A stretch of DNA of 14,814 nt from JAZLIL01 sp045617405 (GCA_045617405.1 JAZLIL010000101.1:1-14814), one strand, 5' to 3'; numbered from the stretch's first letter, positions 1-6,727 are shown. Notes: a model not told the origin generated them from the sequence alone. Numbers and translations are program-made.

Positions 1-1
1 G

Positions 2-703
2 TCATCTGCAAAGGAGACTTTTGACAGACTTTTGATTAGCGGCATCATCAGGACGGAAGGCAGTGATCAAAGTTCACTGCAAATTGACAGAAACGGACTT
101 TTGAAGCTTCATCCCTATCTTCAAAAACGCATCCTGATGCGTGCACTTGAGATAGCGGGCGGCAGTCTGAAGGACATCGGTGACGCCCATGTTAATGCAC
201 TTCGCGGACTTCTTGACGCACCGACGGGAAAGAGCCTCTCTCTTCCCTACGGCGTGAAGGCCCGCACTGTATATGAACGGCTGATGATCGGAAAAAGCGA
301 CGCGGCTGCTTCCGATAAACCCTGTGGTACAATCAGCCTAAATACTTTTGATTTTTCAGAAATCAGGAAAGATAACGTCGGTGTGCCGATTCGGGAGCTG
401 ATTCCGAAGGACGGCGCGATCCAGTGGTTTGATTCCGGGTGCCTTCCGGGGAAGGTCACCGTGAGGACACGTCTTGAGGGCGATTATGTCCTGATTAAAA
501 TTCCGGGCGGCAGCTTCGGAAAGAAGCCGTTAAAAAGCCTGATGATTGACGCAAAGCTTGATCCTGTGCTTCGCGACACGATGCAGCTTCTTGCCTGCTC
601 AGATCTGATCCTCTGGGTCCCCGGCATTCGCCGAAGTGACATCGGTTTCATCTGCGAAACCACAGAGCATGTTCTTGAGGCGGTCTGTGACGCAGGAAAC
701 TGA
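2..703 (+). CDS. tilS: tRNA(Ile)-lysidine synthetase, C-terminal part (5' end outside window)
   Basis: TilS attaches lysidine to C34 of the CAU-anticodon isoleucine tRNA using ATP, so that it reads AUA. The reading frame is open from base 2, so the N-terminal ATP-pyrophosphatase domain with its SGGxDS loop lies upstream of the window. What is visible is the substrate-binding region (helical part with HPYLQKRILMRALE) followed by the small C-terminal domain. The latter shows the family pattern of a charged 'xxGD' strand, a KKPLKSLMIDAKLD segment (family: KKLSDFFIDEKIP) and LILWVPGIRRSD before the end. The TTG at position 32 is internal and is not the true start. The gene is followed 90 bp later by ftsH. 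In many Firmicutes hpt (hypoxanthine phosphoribosyltransferase) sits between the two; here it does not. Family assignment is by remembered motif similarity. Confidence 0.85.
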   Translation, partial: SSAKETFDRLLISGIIRTEGSDQSSLQIDRNGLLKLHPYLQKRILMRALEIAGGSLKDIGDAHVNALRGLLDAPTGKSLSLPYGVKARTVYERLMIGKSDAAASDKPCGTISLNTFDFSEIRKDNVGVPIRELIPKDGAIQWFDSGCLPGKVTVRTRLEGDYVLIKIPGGSFGKKPLKSLMIDAKLDPVLRDTMQLLACSDLILWVPGIRRSDIGFICETTEHVLEAVCDAGN

Positions 704-717
704 CGAAATCACGCCTT

Positions 718-760
718 GTTTGATCTGCCCGGCGAAGCGAGGCAGCAAACGAGCTTTTAA
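718..760 (+). terminator. Hairpin between tilS and ftsH, possible weak terminator or processing site
   Basis: GTTTG (718-722) and CTGCC (725-729) pair with GGCAG (741-745) and CAAAC (746-750). This gives a 10-bp stem with a 2-nt bulge and an 11-nt loop. It is followed by GAGCTTTTAAT, which has only four consecutive T. The T-run is short and six bases distant, so termination may be partial, giving ftsH a different level from tilS, or the hairpin may be an RNA processing site. No convincing sigma-A promoter was seen between it and ftsH. Confidence 0.35.
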
Positions 761-793
761 TATGACAGATACTTCCAACAGGAGGATAACAAT

Positions 794-2647
794 TTGAACA
801 AATCATCATTTCGCGGATACGGAGCCTGTTTACTGATAACACTGATTCTTCTTGCAACAGTGTTCTTTTCGGGCTTCTTTAGCGACAGGAACGCAACAGT
901 TTACAGCTATTCCGATTTCAAGACAAGTGTCGAGGAAGGCAGGGTGATGGCGGTCACAATCTCGCAGAATGCGGAAATTCCGACCGGCAAGGTTTCATTT
1001 ACACTCGGGACGGGCGAGAACGGTGTTCTCAACTGCTCCGATGTTGCCGAGATTGAGCGGATATGCCGGGAAAACGACCTTAACTACACCATGAAGGATG
1101 TTACGAGGCCGAGTGTATTTTTAACCGAAGTGCTTCCTTACGTTCTGATGCTTGTTTTCATGTTCATTATGTTCATGTTTATGACAAGTCAGATGAACGG
1201 CGGCGGCAATTCAAAGCTCGCAAATTTCGGAAAAAGCCGCGCAAAAATGGCTGATGACATCAGTAAAAAATATAATTTCGGAAGTGTTGCGGGACTTAAG
1301 GAGGAGAAGGAGGATCTTTCCGAGATTGTCGATTTCCTCAGATCTCCCGAGAAGTATACAAGGCTCGGCGCAAGAATTCCAAAGGGAGTTTTGCTGGAGG
1401 GACCTCCCGGAACAGGTAAGACCCTGCTTGCAAAGGCGGTAGCCGGCGAGGCAAAGGTTCCGTTCTTCTCGATTTCGGGTTCCGATTTCGTTGAGATGTT
1501 CGTCGGTGTCGGTGCATCGAGAGTAAGAGATCTGTTTGCGGACGCAAAGAAGAATGCTCCCTGTATCGTCTTCATCGACGAGATTGATGCTGTCGCAAGG
1601 CGCAGAGGTGCCGGCATGGGCGGCGGTCACGATGAACGTGAGCAGACTCTGAATCAGCTGCTTGTTGAGATGGACGGTTTTGAAGCCAATGAGGGCATCA
1701 TAGTTCTTGCTGCAACGAACCGCGTTGATATTCTCGATCCGGCCATTCTTCGTCCCGGTCGTTTCGACAGAAAGATTGTCATCGGTCGTCCCGATGTCAA
1801 GGGTCGCGAGGAGATTCTCGAAGTCCATGTAAAGGACAAGCCCCTCGGTGATGATGTCGATGTTATGCAGATCGCCCAGACAACGGCAGGCTTTACGGGT
1901 GCAGACCTTGAAAACCTTATGAATGAGGCAGCCATTGCTACGGCAAAGGATAACAGAAAGTTTATCACGGACGCTGACGTCAAGCGTGCGCTCATTAAAG
2001 TCGGAATCGGAACAGAACGCAAGAGCCGCATCGTTTCCGACAAGGACAAGCGCATCACGGCGTACCACGAGGCGGGACATGCAATCCTGTTCCACGTGCT
2101 TCCCGATGTCGGCCCCGTTTATACAGTATCGGTTATTCCTACCGGACAGGGCGCGGCAGGCTACACCATGCCGCTTCCCGAGAAAGACGAGATGTTCAAT
2201 ACCAAGGGACGTATGCTTCAGGACATCATGGTAGGACTCGGCGGACGTATCGCAGAAGAACTCGTCTTCGATGACATCACAACAGGTGCCTCGCAGGATA
2301 TTAAGAACTGCACGGCAATTGCGCGTTCGATGGTTACAAAGTACGGTTTTTCAAACAATCTCGGTCTGATCAGCTATGGTACCGACGAGGACGAGGGCTT
2401 CATCGGACGTGATCTTGCGCGTGAACGCGCCTACAGTGAGATTATCGCCGGCAAGATCGATGATGAGGTTAAGAGCATTATTGATGAGTGCTATGAAAAG
2501 GCTCATAAGATAATTGAAGATAACAGGACTGTCCTTGACAGGTGTGCGGAGCTTCTGATCGAAAAGGAGCGTATCGGGCGTGACGAATTCGAGGCTCTGT
2601 TTGGCGAAAACAACGAAGGAACTGCGGAAACAACGGAAGAGGCCTGA
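794..2647 (+). CDS. ftsH: ATP-dependent zinc metalloprotease FtsH
   Basis: FtsH is a membrane-anchored AAA+ protease that extracts and degrades misfolded membrane proteins and some short-lived cytosolic regulators as a hexamer. Two membrane segments are visible (about residues 10-30 and 113-132), flanking an ~80-residue extracytoplasmic domain. The AAA+ module follows: Walker A GPPGTGKT at 203-210, Walker B IVFIDEIDA at 258-266, and the second region of homology from ATNR to RPGRFDR at 307-326. The M41 peptidase has HEAGH at 425-429 (zinc ligands H425 and H429, catalytic E426) and the third ligand D502 in TGASQD. Length (617 aa) is normal. The start is TTG, chosen because GGAGG (781-785) lies 8 nt upstream and the protein then begins directly before membrane segment 1. 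No defect is visible. It probably shares transcripts with tilS. Confidence 0.97.
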   Translation: MNKSSFRGYGACLLITLILLATVFFSGFFSDRNATVYSYSDFKTSVEEGRVMAVTISQNAEIPTGKVSFTLGTGENGVLNCSDVAEIERICRENDLNYTMKDVTRPSVFLTEVLPYVLMLVFMFIMFMFMTSQMNGGGNSKLANFGKSRAKMADDISKKYNFGSVAGLKEEKEDLSEIVDFLRSPEKYTRLGARIPKGVLLEGPPGTGKTLLAKAVAGEAKVPFFSISGSDFVEMFVGVGASRVRDLFADAKKNAPCIVFIDEIDAVARRRGAGMGGGHDEREQTLNQLLVEMDGFEANEGIIVLAATNRVDILDPAILRPGRFDRKIVIGRPDVKGREEILEVHVKDKPLGDDVDVMQIAQTTAGFTGADLENLMNEAAIATAKDNRKFITDADVKRALIKVGIGTERKSRIVSDKDKRITAYHEAGHAILFHVLPDVGPVYTVSVIPTGQGAAGYTMPLPEKDEMFNTKGRMLQDIMVGLGGRIAEELVFDDITTGASQDIKNCTAIARSMVTKYGFSNNLGLISYGTDEDEGFIGRDLARERAYSEIIAGKIDDEVKSIIDECYEKAHKIIEDNRTVLDRCAELLIEKERIGRDEFEALFGENNEGTAETTEEA

Positions 2648-2755
2648 TTAAAAAACGGTGTTCGTGTTTCGCATGCGGTTTCGGAAAAGTGACGGTTGCG
2701 TGAAGACTCATTGTGCAAAACTGACAAAAACTTTTTAATATTGTTTAAAAGTTTG

Positions 2756-2785
2756 TGCACACTTAATCAACGGGTCTGTTATAAT
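2756..2785 (+). promoter_or_regulatory. Sigma-A type promoter with extended -10
   Basis: TATAAT at 2780-2785 is a perfect -10 box, preceded by TG at 2777-2778 with one base between (TGnTATAAT, the extended -10). A -35-like TGCACA (2756-2761; four of six consensus bases) lies 18 bp upstream. Transcription would begin near 2791-2793. This is the strongest promoter signal in the window. It would produce either a short terminated RNA or the 5' leader of the GH13 gene. Confidence 0.65.
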
Positions 2786-2791
2786 AACACA

Positions 2792-2890
2792 CGTAAACCC
2801 CAATACATTATATAGTTTTTGCTACACCCCATAAGTAACAAAAATACCTTCTCCAAGATAGGACAGTCGAAAGGCTGTCTTATTTTCATC
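2792..2890 (+). ncRNA. Candidate ~95-nt small RNA or attenuated 5' leader
   Basis: The stretch lies between the extended -10 promoter (start site about 2792) and the terminator-like hairpin ending at 2886. It has no ORF with a ribosome binding site. It is largely unstructured and A/U-rich, with two C tracts (AACCCC near 2796 and ACACCCC near 2825) in predicted single-stranded context. C-rich single-stranded motifs are known as G-rich-ribosome-binding-site pairing seeds in several Firmicute small RNAs. Applying that here is inference. The alternative is a leader whose terminator gates transcription into the GH13 gene. No known riboswitch class was recognised. Confidence 0.4.
2855..2886 (+). 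terminator. Intrinsic terminator-like hairpin
   Basis: The left arm 2855-2868 and right arm 2873-2886 pair over 14 positions (three of them G-U) around a GAAA tetraloop (2869-2872). The core is GACAG/CTGTC. The 3' arm ends in TTATTTT, so the U-rich tract follows the GC core directly, as in Rho-independent terminators read on the plus strand. The reverse strand lacks a T-run. It could end ftsH transcripts, the short RNA starting at ~2792, or both. Confidence 0.65.
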
Positions 2891-2942
2891 TATAGGAAAA
2901 TGCGTCCTGTAAAGAAAACGGTTTTGATATAAGGAGTCGACT

Positions 2943-5060
2943 ATGGATAACTATTTGGATCTTGCAAATGACATCAGAGTTCAGGCACTGTTTTCAGACG
3001 GAACAGAGTTTTTCTGCAGCCCGGGGGAGGCTGTGCCGGGCGATAAGGTCACGGTACGTCTCAGAGTTCTCTGGCAGAGTTCCGCTACAACAGCGGGCAG
3101 GGAGCAGGACGTGACGGAGGCAGCAGTTGTCATGGGAAACCGCGAACTTCCTATGACGATTGAACCCTCGAAGAACAGACAGATCGACATGAGATTCGCA
3201 TACTACCGTGTCGACTTCGAAATCGGAAGCGAGCGGGTAGATTACTGCTTCAGAGTCAGGATTGCTGACTACACTGTCTATTACGACCGTGCCGGTGCAA
3301 GCTTTACGCCTCGCCGTGATTATCTTTTCAGCGTTATTCCCGGTTTTTCCACACCGTCGTGGGCTGACGGCGCTGTAATGTATCAGATATTTACCGACAG
3401 ATTTGCCTGGGGAGATTCGGGCAACAATCCCGTTGATGATGAGTACTACTACATCGACCGTCCTATCCGTTATATCAGGGACTGGAACCGTTATCCCGAG
3501 AGCATGAGTGTTGCCCACTTCTACGGCGGTGACCTGACGGGCATCATGAAAAAGCTCGATTATCTTCAGGAACTCGGTGTAGAGGTACTGTATCTTAATC
3601 CGATTTTTGTATCCCCCTCTAATCACAAGTACGACATTCAGGATTATGACTATGTCGATCCTCATCTTGCCGTTATCATCAAAGACGAGGGTGAGCTGCT
3701 CTCACGGGGCGACAGCAATAACACACACGCTACGCGGTTTATCTGCCGCGTGACCGATCTTGCCAATCTTGAAGCTTCAAACCGCTATTTCGCAATGTTC
3801 GTCAGGGAGATTCATGCCAGAAATATGAAGATCATCCTTGACGGCGTCTTCAATCATTGCGGATCGTTCAACAAGTGGATTGATGCGGAGAAGATTTACA
3901 TGACGTCAGGAAAGTACGAGCCTGGCGCATATATTGACGAAAACAGTCCCTATCATGACTATTTCGGATTCGACGGAGGAGAGTGGCCCGACAACAACCG
4001 GTATGAAGGCTGGTGGGGTCACAGAACGCTTCCGAAGCTCAATTACGAGGCGACGGAGGAGCTATGCAATTACATTCTGAGCGTTGCAAAAAAATGGGTA
4101 AGCCCGCCATACAACATCGACGGGTGGAGGCTTGATGTGGCGGCGGATCTCGGTCATTCACCCGAGTTCAATCATAAGTTCTGGAAGGAATTCCGCCGCG
4201 TCGTAAAAGAAGCCAATCCTAATGCTATTATTATCGCCGAGAACTACATGGATTCCGAGCAGTGGCTTAAGGGCGACGAGTGGGATACCATTATGAATTA
4301 CGAAGCATTTATGGAGCCTGTCACCTGGTTCCTGACCGGTATGGAGAAGCATTCTGACCGGTTCGATGCCGGTATGCGCTGCAACGTCGATGCTTTCTTC
4401 AATACAATGAGATTCAACATGGCAAGACTCAACCACAAGTCACTTTCCTGTGCCATGAACCAGCTCAGCAATCACGATCATTCGAGGTTTATGACCAGGA
4501 CAAACATGACTGTCGGCAGGACAGACCGTCTCGGAGCTGAGTCAGCTAACAGAAACATTCATCCCGAATTAATGCGCGAGGCCATTGTTATGCAGATGAC
4601 ATGGCCCGGTGCACCCACACTTTACTATGGCGATGAAGCCGGCCTGTGCGGCTGGACAGATCCCGATAACCGCCGTACGTTTCCGTGGGGACATGAAGAC
4701 AAGGCGCTTTTGAAATTCTACCGTGACCTTATCCGGCTCCACAAGAGCTACGAAGCCCTTCGCGTGGGCTCGTGCGTCTTCCTCGGAGGACATGACGGTG
4801 CACTTGCCTACGGACGGTTTACTGAAGATGAATGTTTTGCTATCGCGGTAAATGCAGGTGACGGTCCGATGGACCTTGATGTTCCCGTATGGCTCATTGG
4901 AATGAGAAACGGACAGAGGATGATCCGCCTGGCCTATACCGACCGGTGGGGTTACAATTTCGGTGCTTCTCTATTCTTTGTCGAAGACGGATTCATCCGT
5001 GTACACCTTGAACCTGCATGCGCCGTGGTCATCAAGAACCTTCCGGACAACGTAATCTGA
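2943..5060 (+). CDS. Cytoplasmic GH13 alpha-glycosidase (cyclomaltodextrinase / neopullulanase type)
   Basis: A glycoside hydrolase family 13 enzyme of 705 aa with no signal peptide, so predicted to hydrolyse imported maltodextrins, cyclodextrins or pullulan fragments in the cytoplasm. Residues 1-125 form a beta-rich N-terminal module, consistent with the CBM34-like domain of this subgroup. The TIM barrel starts near VMYQIFTDRF (145-154). Conserved regions are visible: region V LNPIF (218-222), region I DGVFNHC (300-306), region II GWRLDVAAD with nucleophile D398, region III IAENY with acid/base E433, and region IV SNHD with transition-state D512. GWTDPDNRRTFPW (570-582) is typical of the cyclomaltodextrinase-neopullulanase subgroup. 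Domain B (about 223-290) is longer than usual, with a polar insertion around 240-275. ATG with AAGGAG 6 nt upstream supports the start. Exact substrate preference cannot be read from sequence. Confidence 0.88.
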   Translation: MDNYLDLANDIRVQALFSDGTEFFCSPGEAVPGDKVTVRLRVLWQSSATTAGREQDVTEAAVVMGNRELPMTIEPSKNRQIDMRFAYYRVDFEIGSERVDYCFRVRIADYTVYYDRAGASFTPRRDYLFSVIPGFSTPSWADGAVMYQIFTDRFAWGDSGNNPVDDEYYYIDRPIRYIRDWNRYPESMSVAHFYGGDLTGIMKKLDYLQELGVEVLYLNPIFVSPSNHKYDIQDYDYVDPHLAVIIKDEGELLSRGDSNNTHATRFICRVTDLANLEASNRYFAMFVREIHARNMKIILDGVFNHCGSFNKWIDAEKIYMTSGKYEPGAYIDENSPYHDYFGFDGGEWPDNNRYEGWWGHRTLPKLNYEATEELCNYILSVAKKWVSPPYNIDGWRLDVAADLGHSPEFNHKFWKEFRRVVKEANPNAIIIAENYMDSEQWLKGDEWDTIMNYEAFMEPVTWFLTGMEKHSDRFDAGMRCNVDAFFNTMRFNMARLNHKSLSCAMNQLSNHDHSRFMTRTNMTVGRTDRLGAESANRNIHPELMREAIVMQMTWPGAPTLYYGDEAGLCGWTDPDNRRTFPWGHEDKALLKFYRDLIRLHKSYEALRVGSCVFLGGHDGALAYGRFTEDECFAIAVNAGDGPMDLDVPVWLIGMRNGQRMIRLAYTDRWGYNFGASLFFVEDGFIRVHLEPACAVVIKNLPDNVI

Positions 5061-5069
5061 ATTCCATGT

Positions 5070-5193
5070 CCGGTTCTCCGATAATTTGCGAGCCGCCGCA
5101 GGTCCATCACAAAAAGCCGGCGGAAATTGGCAAATGGTTTCCAGGCGTTTGCTGCACGGGTCTGCGGCGGCACGCAAGTTTTGCGGGAACCGG
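5070..5193 (+). repeat. Structured intergenic repeat, copy A (long imperfect hairpin)
   Basis: It begins 9 nt after the GH13 stop codon and fills most of the 162-bp gap before nth. Two 36-nt arms (5070-5105 and 5158-5193) pair without bulges: 32 of 36 positions pair, including four G-U, and 5086-5105 with 5158-5177 is almost perfect. Inside is a 52-nt insert with an apical hairpin, GGAAATT (5122-5128) pairing with GGTTTCC (5136-5142) through two terminal G-U pairs. The insert shares ACAAAAA, CGGAAA, CAAATGGTTTCC and GCGTTT in the same order with copy B at 13350. No T-run follows the outer stem, so a simple terminator is unlikely. No flanking target-site duplication was evident by eye. Confidence 0.7.
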
Positions 5194-5222
5194 CCTGCGG
5201 TGAGTAGAGGTGGTGGATTTTT

Positions 5223-5861
5223 ATGACAGACAGAATCTGTGAGGCGGAAGGTATTGATGCAGGCTTGTTAGTTCAGGTGCTCAGGGCTTCATATCCCGAT
5301 GCGCGCTGCCGGCTGAATTACGCGGAGCCGTGGCAGCTTCTTTTCGCAACGATACTCAGTGCGCAGTGTACCGATGACAGAGTGAATCTGGTTACGGGAG
5401 AACTTTTTAAGAAATACGGTTCACTTAAAGGTTTTGCATGTGCCAATCAGAGCGAGCTTGAAAAGGACATCAGATCGTGCGGGTTTTACCGCAATAAGGC
5501 TGCGAACATAATCGGGTGTGCGAAGAGGCTTGTCGAAGAGTACGGAGGTAATGTGCCTAAAGACATTGATCATCTGACAGCGCTGCCGGGGGTGGGGAGA
5601 AAGACGGCAAATGTCCTCAGAGGAAATTACCATCACATTCCCAGTGTCGTGGTTGACACTCATGTGAAGCGGGTTTCCAAGCGGCTCGGGCTTACGAAAT
5701 CAGATGATCCCGTAAAAATTGAGCAGGATTTGATGGCAGTTTTGCCAAAGGAGGCGTGGATTGACTTCAACCATCTTGTCATGGAGCACGGACGCAAGGT
5801 CTGCAAGGCACCTTCACCAAAGTGCGAGGCCTGTCCCCTTCGAAAAAATGCTCTTGATTAG
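5223..5861 (+). CDS. nth: Endonuclease III (DNA glycosylase / AP lyase), C-terminus altered by a probable frameshift
   Basis: Nth removes oxidised pyrimidines and nicks the abasic site in base-excision repair. The helix-hairpin-helix LPGVGRKTANV (121-131) carries catalytic lysine K127, and VVDTHVKR carries catalytic aspartate D145. Length (212 aa) matches the family. The [4Fe-4S] cluster loop normally reads C-X6-C-X2-C-X5-C. Here C194, C201 and C204 are present, but residue 210, where the fourth cysteine belongs, is alanine (PLRKNALD then stop). One extra A in the A6 run at 5843-5848, or a -1 ribosomal slip there, would read TGC TCT TGA (5849-5857) and restore the cysteine at the right spacing. 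The start is the ATG after a GA-rich stretch (GAGGTGG); the ribosome site is moderate. Confidence 0.93.
   Translation: MTDRICEAEGIDAGLLVQVLRASYPDARCRLNYAEPWQLLFATILSAQCTDDRVNLVTGELFKKYGSLKGFACANQSELEKDIRSCGFYRNKAANIIGCAKRLVEEYGGNVPKDIDHLTALPGVGRKTANVLRGNYHHIPSVVVDTHVKRVSKRLGLTKSDDPVKIEQDLMAVLPKEAWIDFNHLVMEHGRKVCKAPSPKCEACPLRKNALD
5843..5857 (+). other. Probable frameshift site at the nth 3' end (A6 run / slippery heptamer)
   Basis: The in-frame codons CGA AAA AAT contain A-AAA-AAT, which fits the X-XXY-YYZ form of a -1 slippery heptamer. In the -1 frame the next codons are TGC (5849-5851), TCT and TGA (5855-5857), giving ...RKNCS. A one-base insertion in the run instead gives ...RKKCS. Either restores the fourth iron-sulfur cysteine at the family spacing. 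A sequencing or assembly indel in the homopolymer is the simplest explanation; a true mutation or programmed slippage are the alternatives. No downstream stimulatory stem-loop is obvious right after the heptamer. Confidence 0.6.
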
Positions 5862-5894
5862 AGGTTCTTTTTGGAATACAATACATAATGAGTT

Positions 5895-5928
5895 TTTGTG
5901 AGCCGAAGAGATGTTACGGGCTCACAAA
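5895..5928. repeat. 10-bp perfect inverted repeat between convergent genes
   Basis: TTTGTGAGCC (5895-5904) and GGCTCACAAA (5919-5928) are perfect inverted repeats around a 14-nt loop. They lie in the 88-bp gap between nth (plus) and the minus-strand gene ending at 5950. A transcription end is expected there in both directions, but neither strand has a T-run after the stem, so it does not look like a standard intrinsic terminator. A second small palindrome, GCACAC-G-GTGTGC (5936-5948), sits directly after the minus-strand stop. Confidence 0.5.
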
Positions 5929-5949
5929 TCACGGTGCACACGGTGTGCT

Positions 5950-6480
5950 TCAGAAGTTTTTAGAGGATGTGAAAGACTTTGACGCAAGTGCTGCGGTGCG
6001 TTTGATGTCACTTCCGATAGAAACGGCATATCCGGCAACCCTGCTGGATTCGTCAGAAGCACCGCATTTGTCAAGAAGAGCTGCCCATTTGTCGAGGGCA
6101 CGAATCAGAGTAAGATAGTTCTGGTCGGCCTGGGCAAGCATAGGAAAGTTCGGAGCACCGTAAAGCAGCTTCAGTTTTGTGTTGGTGAGTCCCGAAAAGT
6201 CGGCGATTTTTGCGCCTTCAAGCTGTCTGACGGACGATTTTGCACTTTCAATCTCCGAAATAGTCACTTCATCAGCTCCATCGGGAAGATAATCAAAGGG
6301 GAGCTTTGAGAAATCTATTGTGATGAAGCAGATGTCGGAGGTGTCCTTTCGCCTCGTGGAATTTGCCTCGGATTCGAGTTTCCAGAAATTTTCGGAATTC
6401 TGATGCTCCTTCGTGGCTGTACGATGTCTTGCGAGCGCAAAGATTGCAATTAAAATTGTGATGGGGACAACTAACCACAT
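5950..6480 (-). CDS. Membrane-anchored protein of unknown function
   Basis: The only minus-strand gene in the window. Read from ATG at 6480 it begins with a hydrophobic segment (WLVVPITILIAIFALA) followed by positive residues (RHRT), which predicts a single N-terminal membrane anchor with a soluble cytoplasmic remainder. The mature part is acidic in the middle (DGADEVTISEIESAKS) and helical toward the end, with an LLYGAPNFPML...QNYLTLIRALDKWAALL segment and YAVSIGSDI. I associate this last pattern with uncharacterised Lachnospiraceae proteins and with TPR-like helices, from memory only. A GTG at 6489 would add three residues; neither start has a strong ribosome site. Function is unknown. It is convergent with nth and divergent from the miniprotein at 6532, with only ~50 bp between starts. 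Confidence 0.65.
   Translation of the reverse strand: MWLVVPITILIAIFALARHRTATKEHQNSENFWKLESEANSTRRKDTSDICFITIDFSKLPFDYLPDGADEVTISEIESAKSSVRQLEGAKIADFSGLTNTKLKLLYGAPNFPMLAQADQNYLTLIRALDKWAALLDKCGASDESSRVAGYAVSIGSDIKRTAALASKSFTSSKNF
6429..6456 (+). promoter_or_regulatory. Possible promoter for the 6532 miniprotein
   Basis: TTGCGA (6429-6434), 16 bp, TAAAAT (6451-6456) matches sigma-A consensus at four of six and five of six positions. It would start transcription near 6463, inside the first codons of the opposite-strand gene, giving a ~70-nt leader before the miniprotein ATG. This means the two divergent transcripts would overlap at their 5' ends. Confidence 0.35.
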
Positions 6481-6531
6481 AACCGACACACTTTCTGCCC
6501 TATGGCAATGAATGAGAAAAGGGGAAATGAC

Positions 6532-6630
6532 ATGTTTAACAAAAAGGTTCAGAAAATAATTACTATCGTTCTTGCAATTCTTCTTGTTTTGGCGATGATT
6601 ATTCCGATGCTTGCATACATGGTAAGGTAG
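6532..6630 (+). CDS. 32-residue single-span membrane miniprotein
   Basis: A short ORF: MFNKKVQK, then an unbroken hydrophobic run (IITIVLAILLVLAMIIPMLAYM), then VR and TAG. AAAAGGGG (6517-6524) ends 7 nt before the ATG, one of the better ribosome sites in the window. The layout (basic N-terminus, one ~22-residue helix, almost no tail) is that of small membrane proteins that often act as regulatory subunits or stress peptides. I cannot assign a family securely; it may resemble short uncharacterised Firmicute membrane proteins. It lies divergently from the membrane-anchored gene at 5950-6480 and upstream of the AIR-synthase-like gene. Confidence 0.65.
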   Translation: MFNKKVQKIITIVLAILLVLAMIIPMLAYMVR

Positions 6631-6669
6631 CTTTCGGTTTTGGCGGTTTTCACCCGCCGCACCTTGTAA

Positions 6670-6682
6670 GGTAAATTTTACC
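6670..6682. promoter_or_regulatory. Small perfect palindrome, possible operator
   Basis: GGTAAA-T-TTTACC is a perfect 6-bp inverted repeat around one base. It lies between the miniprotein and the AIR-synthase-like gene. GTAAGGTA, overlapping its left half (6666-6673), also occurs at 6621-6628. Palindromes of this size occur by chance, and no promoter box is clearly overlapped. Confidence 0.2.
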
Positions 6683-6727
6683 GATTGATTTTTGCGTTGT
6701 CAACATTGTCGGCGCGGACAGTGATTC

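Larger units (their letters stand above)
2648..2942. other. 295-bp intergenic region between ftsH and the GH13 gene
   Basis: This gap contains no ORF with a ribosome binding site. It is AT-rich around 2730-2850, carries TTGTGCA twice (2711-2717 and 2753-2759), an extended -10 promoter (2756-2785), a leader with two CCCC tracts, and a 14-bp terminator-like hairpin (2855-2886). The remaining 56 bases lead to AAGGAG (2931-2936), the Shine-Dalgarno of the GH13 gene, 6 nt from its ATG. I saw no second clear promoter between the hairpin and that ATG. Confidence 0.7.

Noticed and set aside
1211..2095. Long minus-strand ORF (294 codons) opposite ftsH
   Set aside because: It is fully antisense to the AAA+ and protease domains of ftsH, has no recognisable motif or ribosome site, and arises from codon bias on the coding strand.
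2994..3665. 223-codon minus-strand ORF opposite the GH13 gene
   Set aside because: Antisense shadow of the N-terminal module and barrel start, without domain features.
5888..6118. 76-codon plus-strand ORF opposite the membrane-anchored gene
   Set aside because: It spans the inverted repeat and runs antisense to the minus-strand gene; no ribosome site or recognisable protein features.
6642..6658. GGCGG/CCGCC hairpin after the miniprotein
   Set aside because: Five pairs with no T-run on either strand; not enough for a terminator call.
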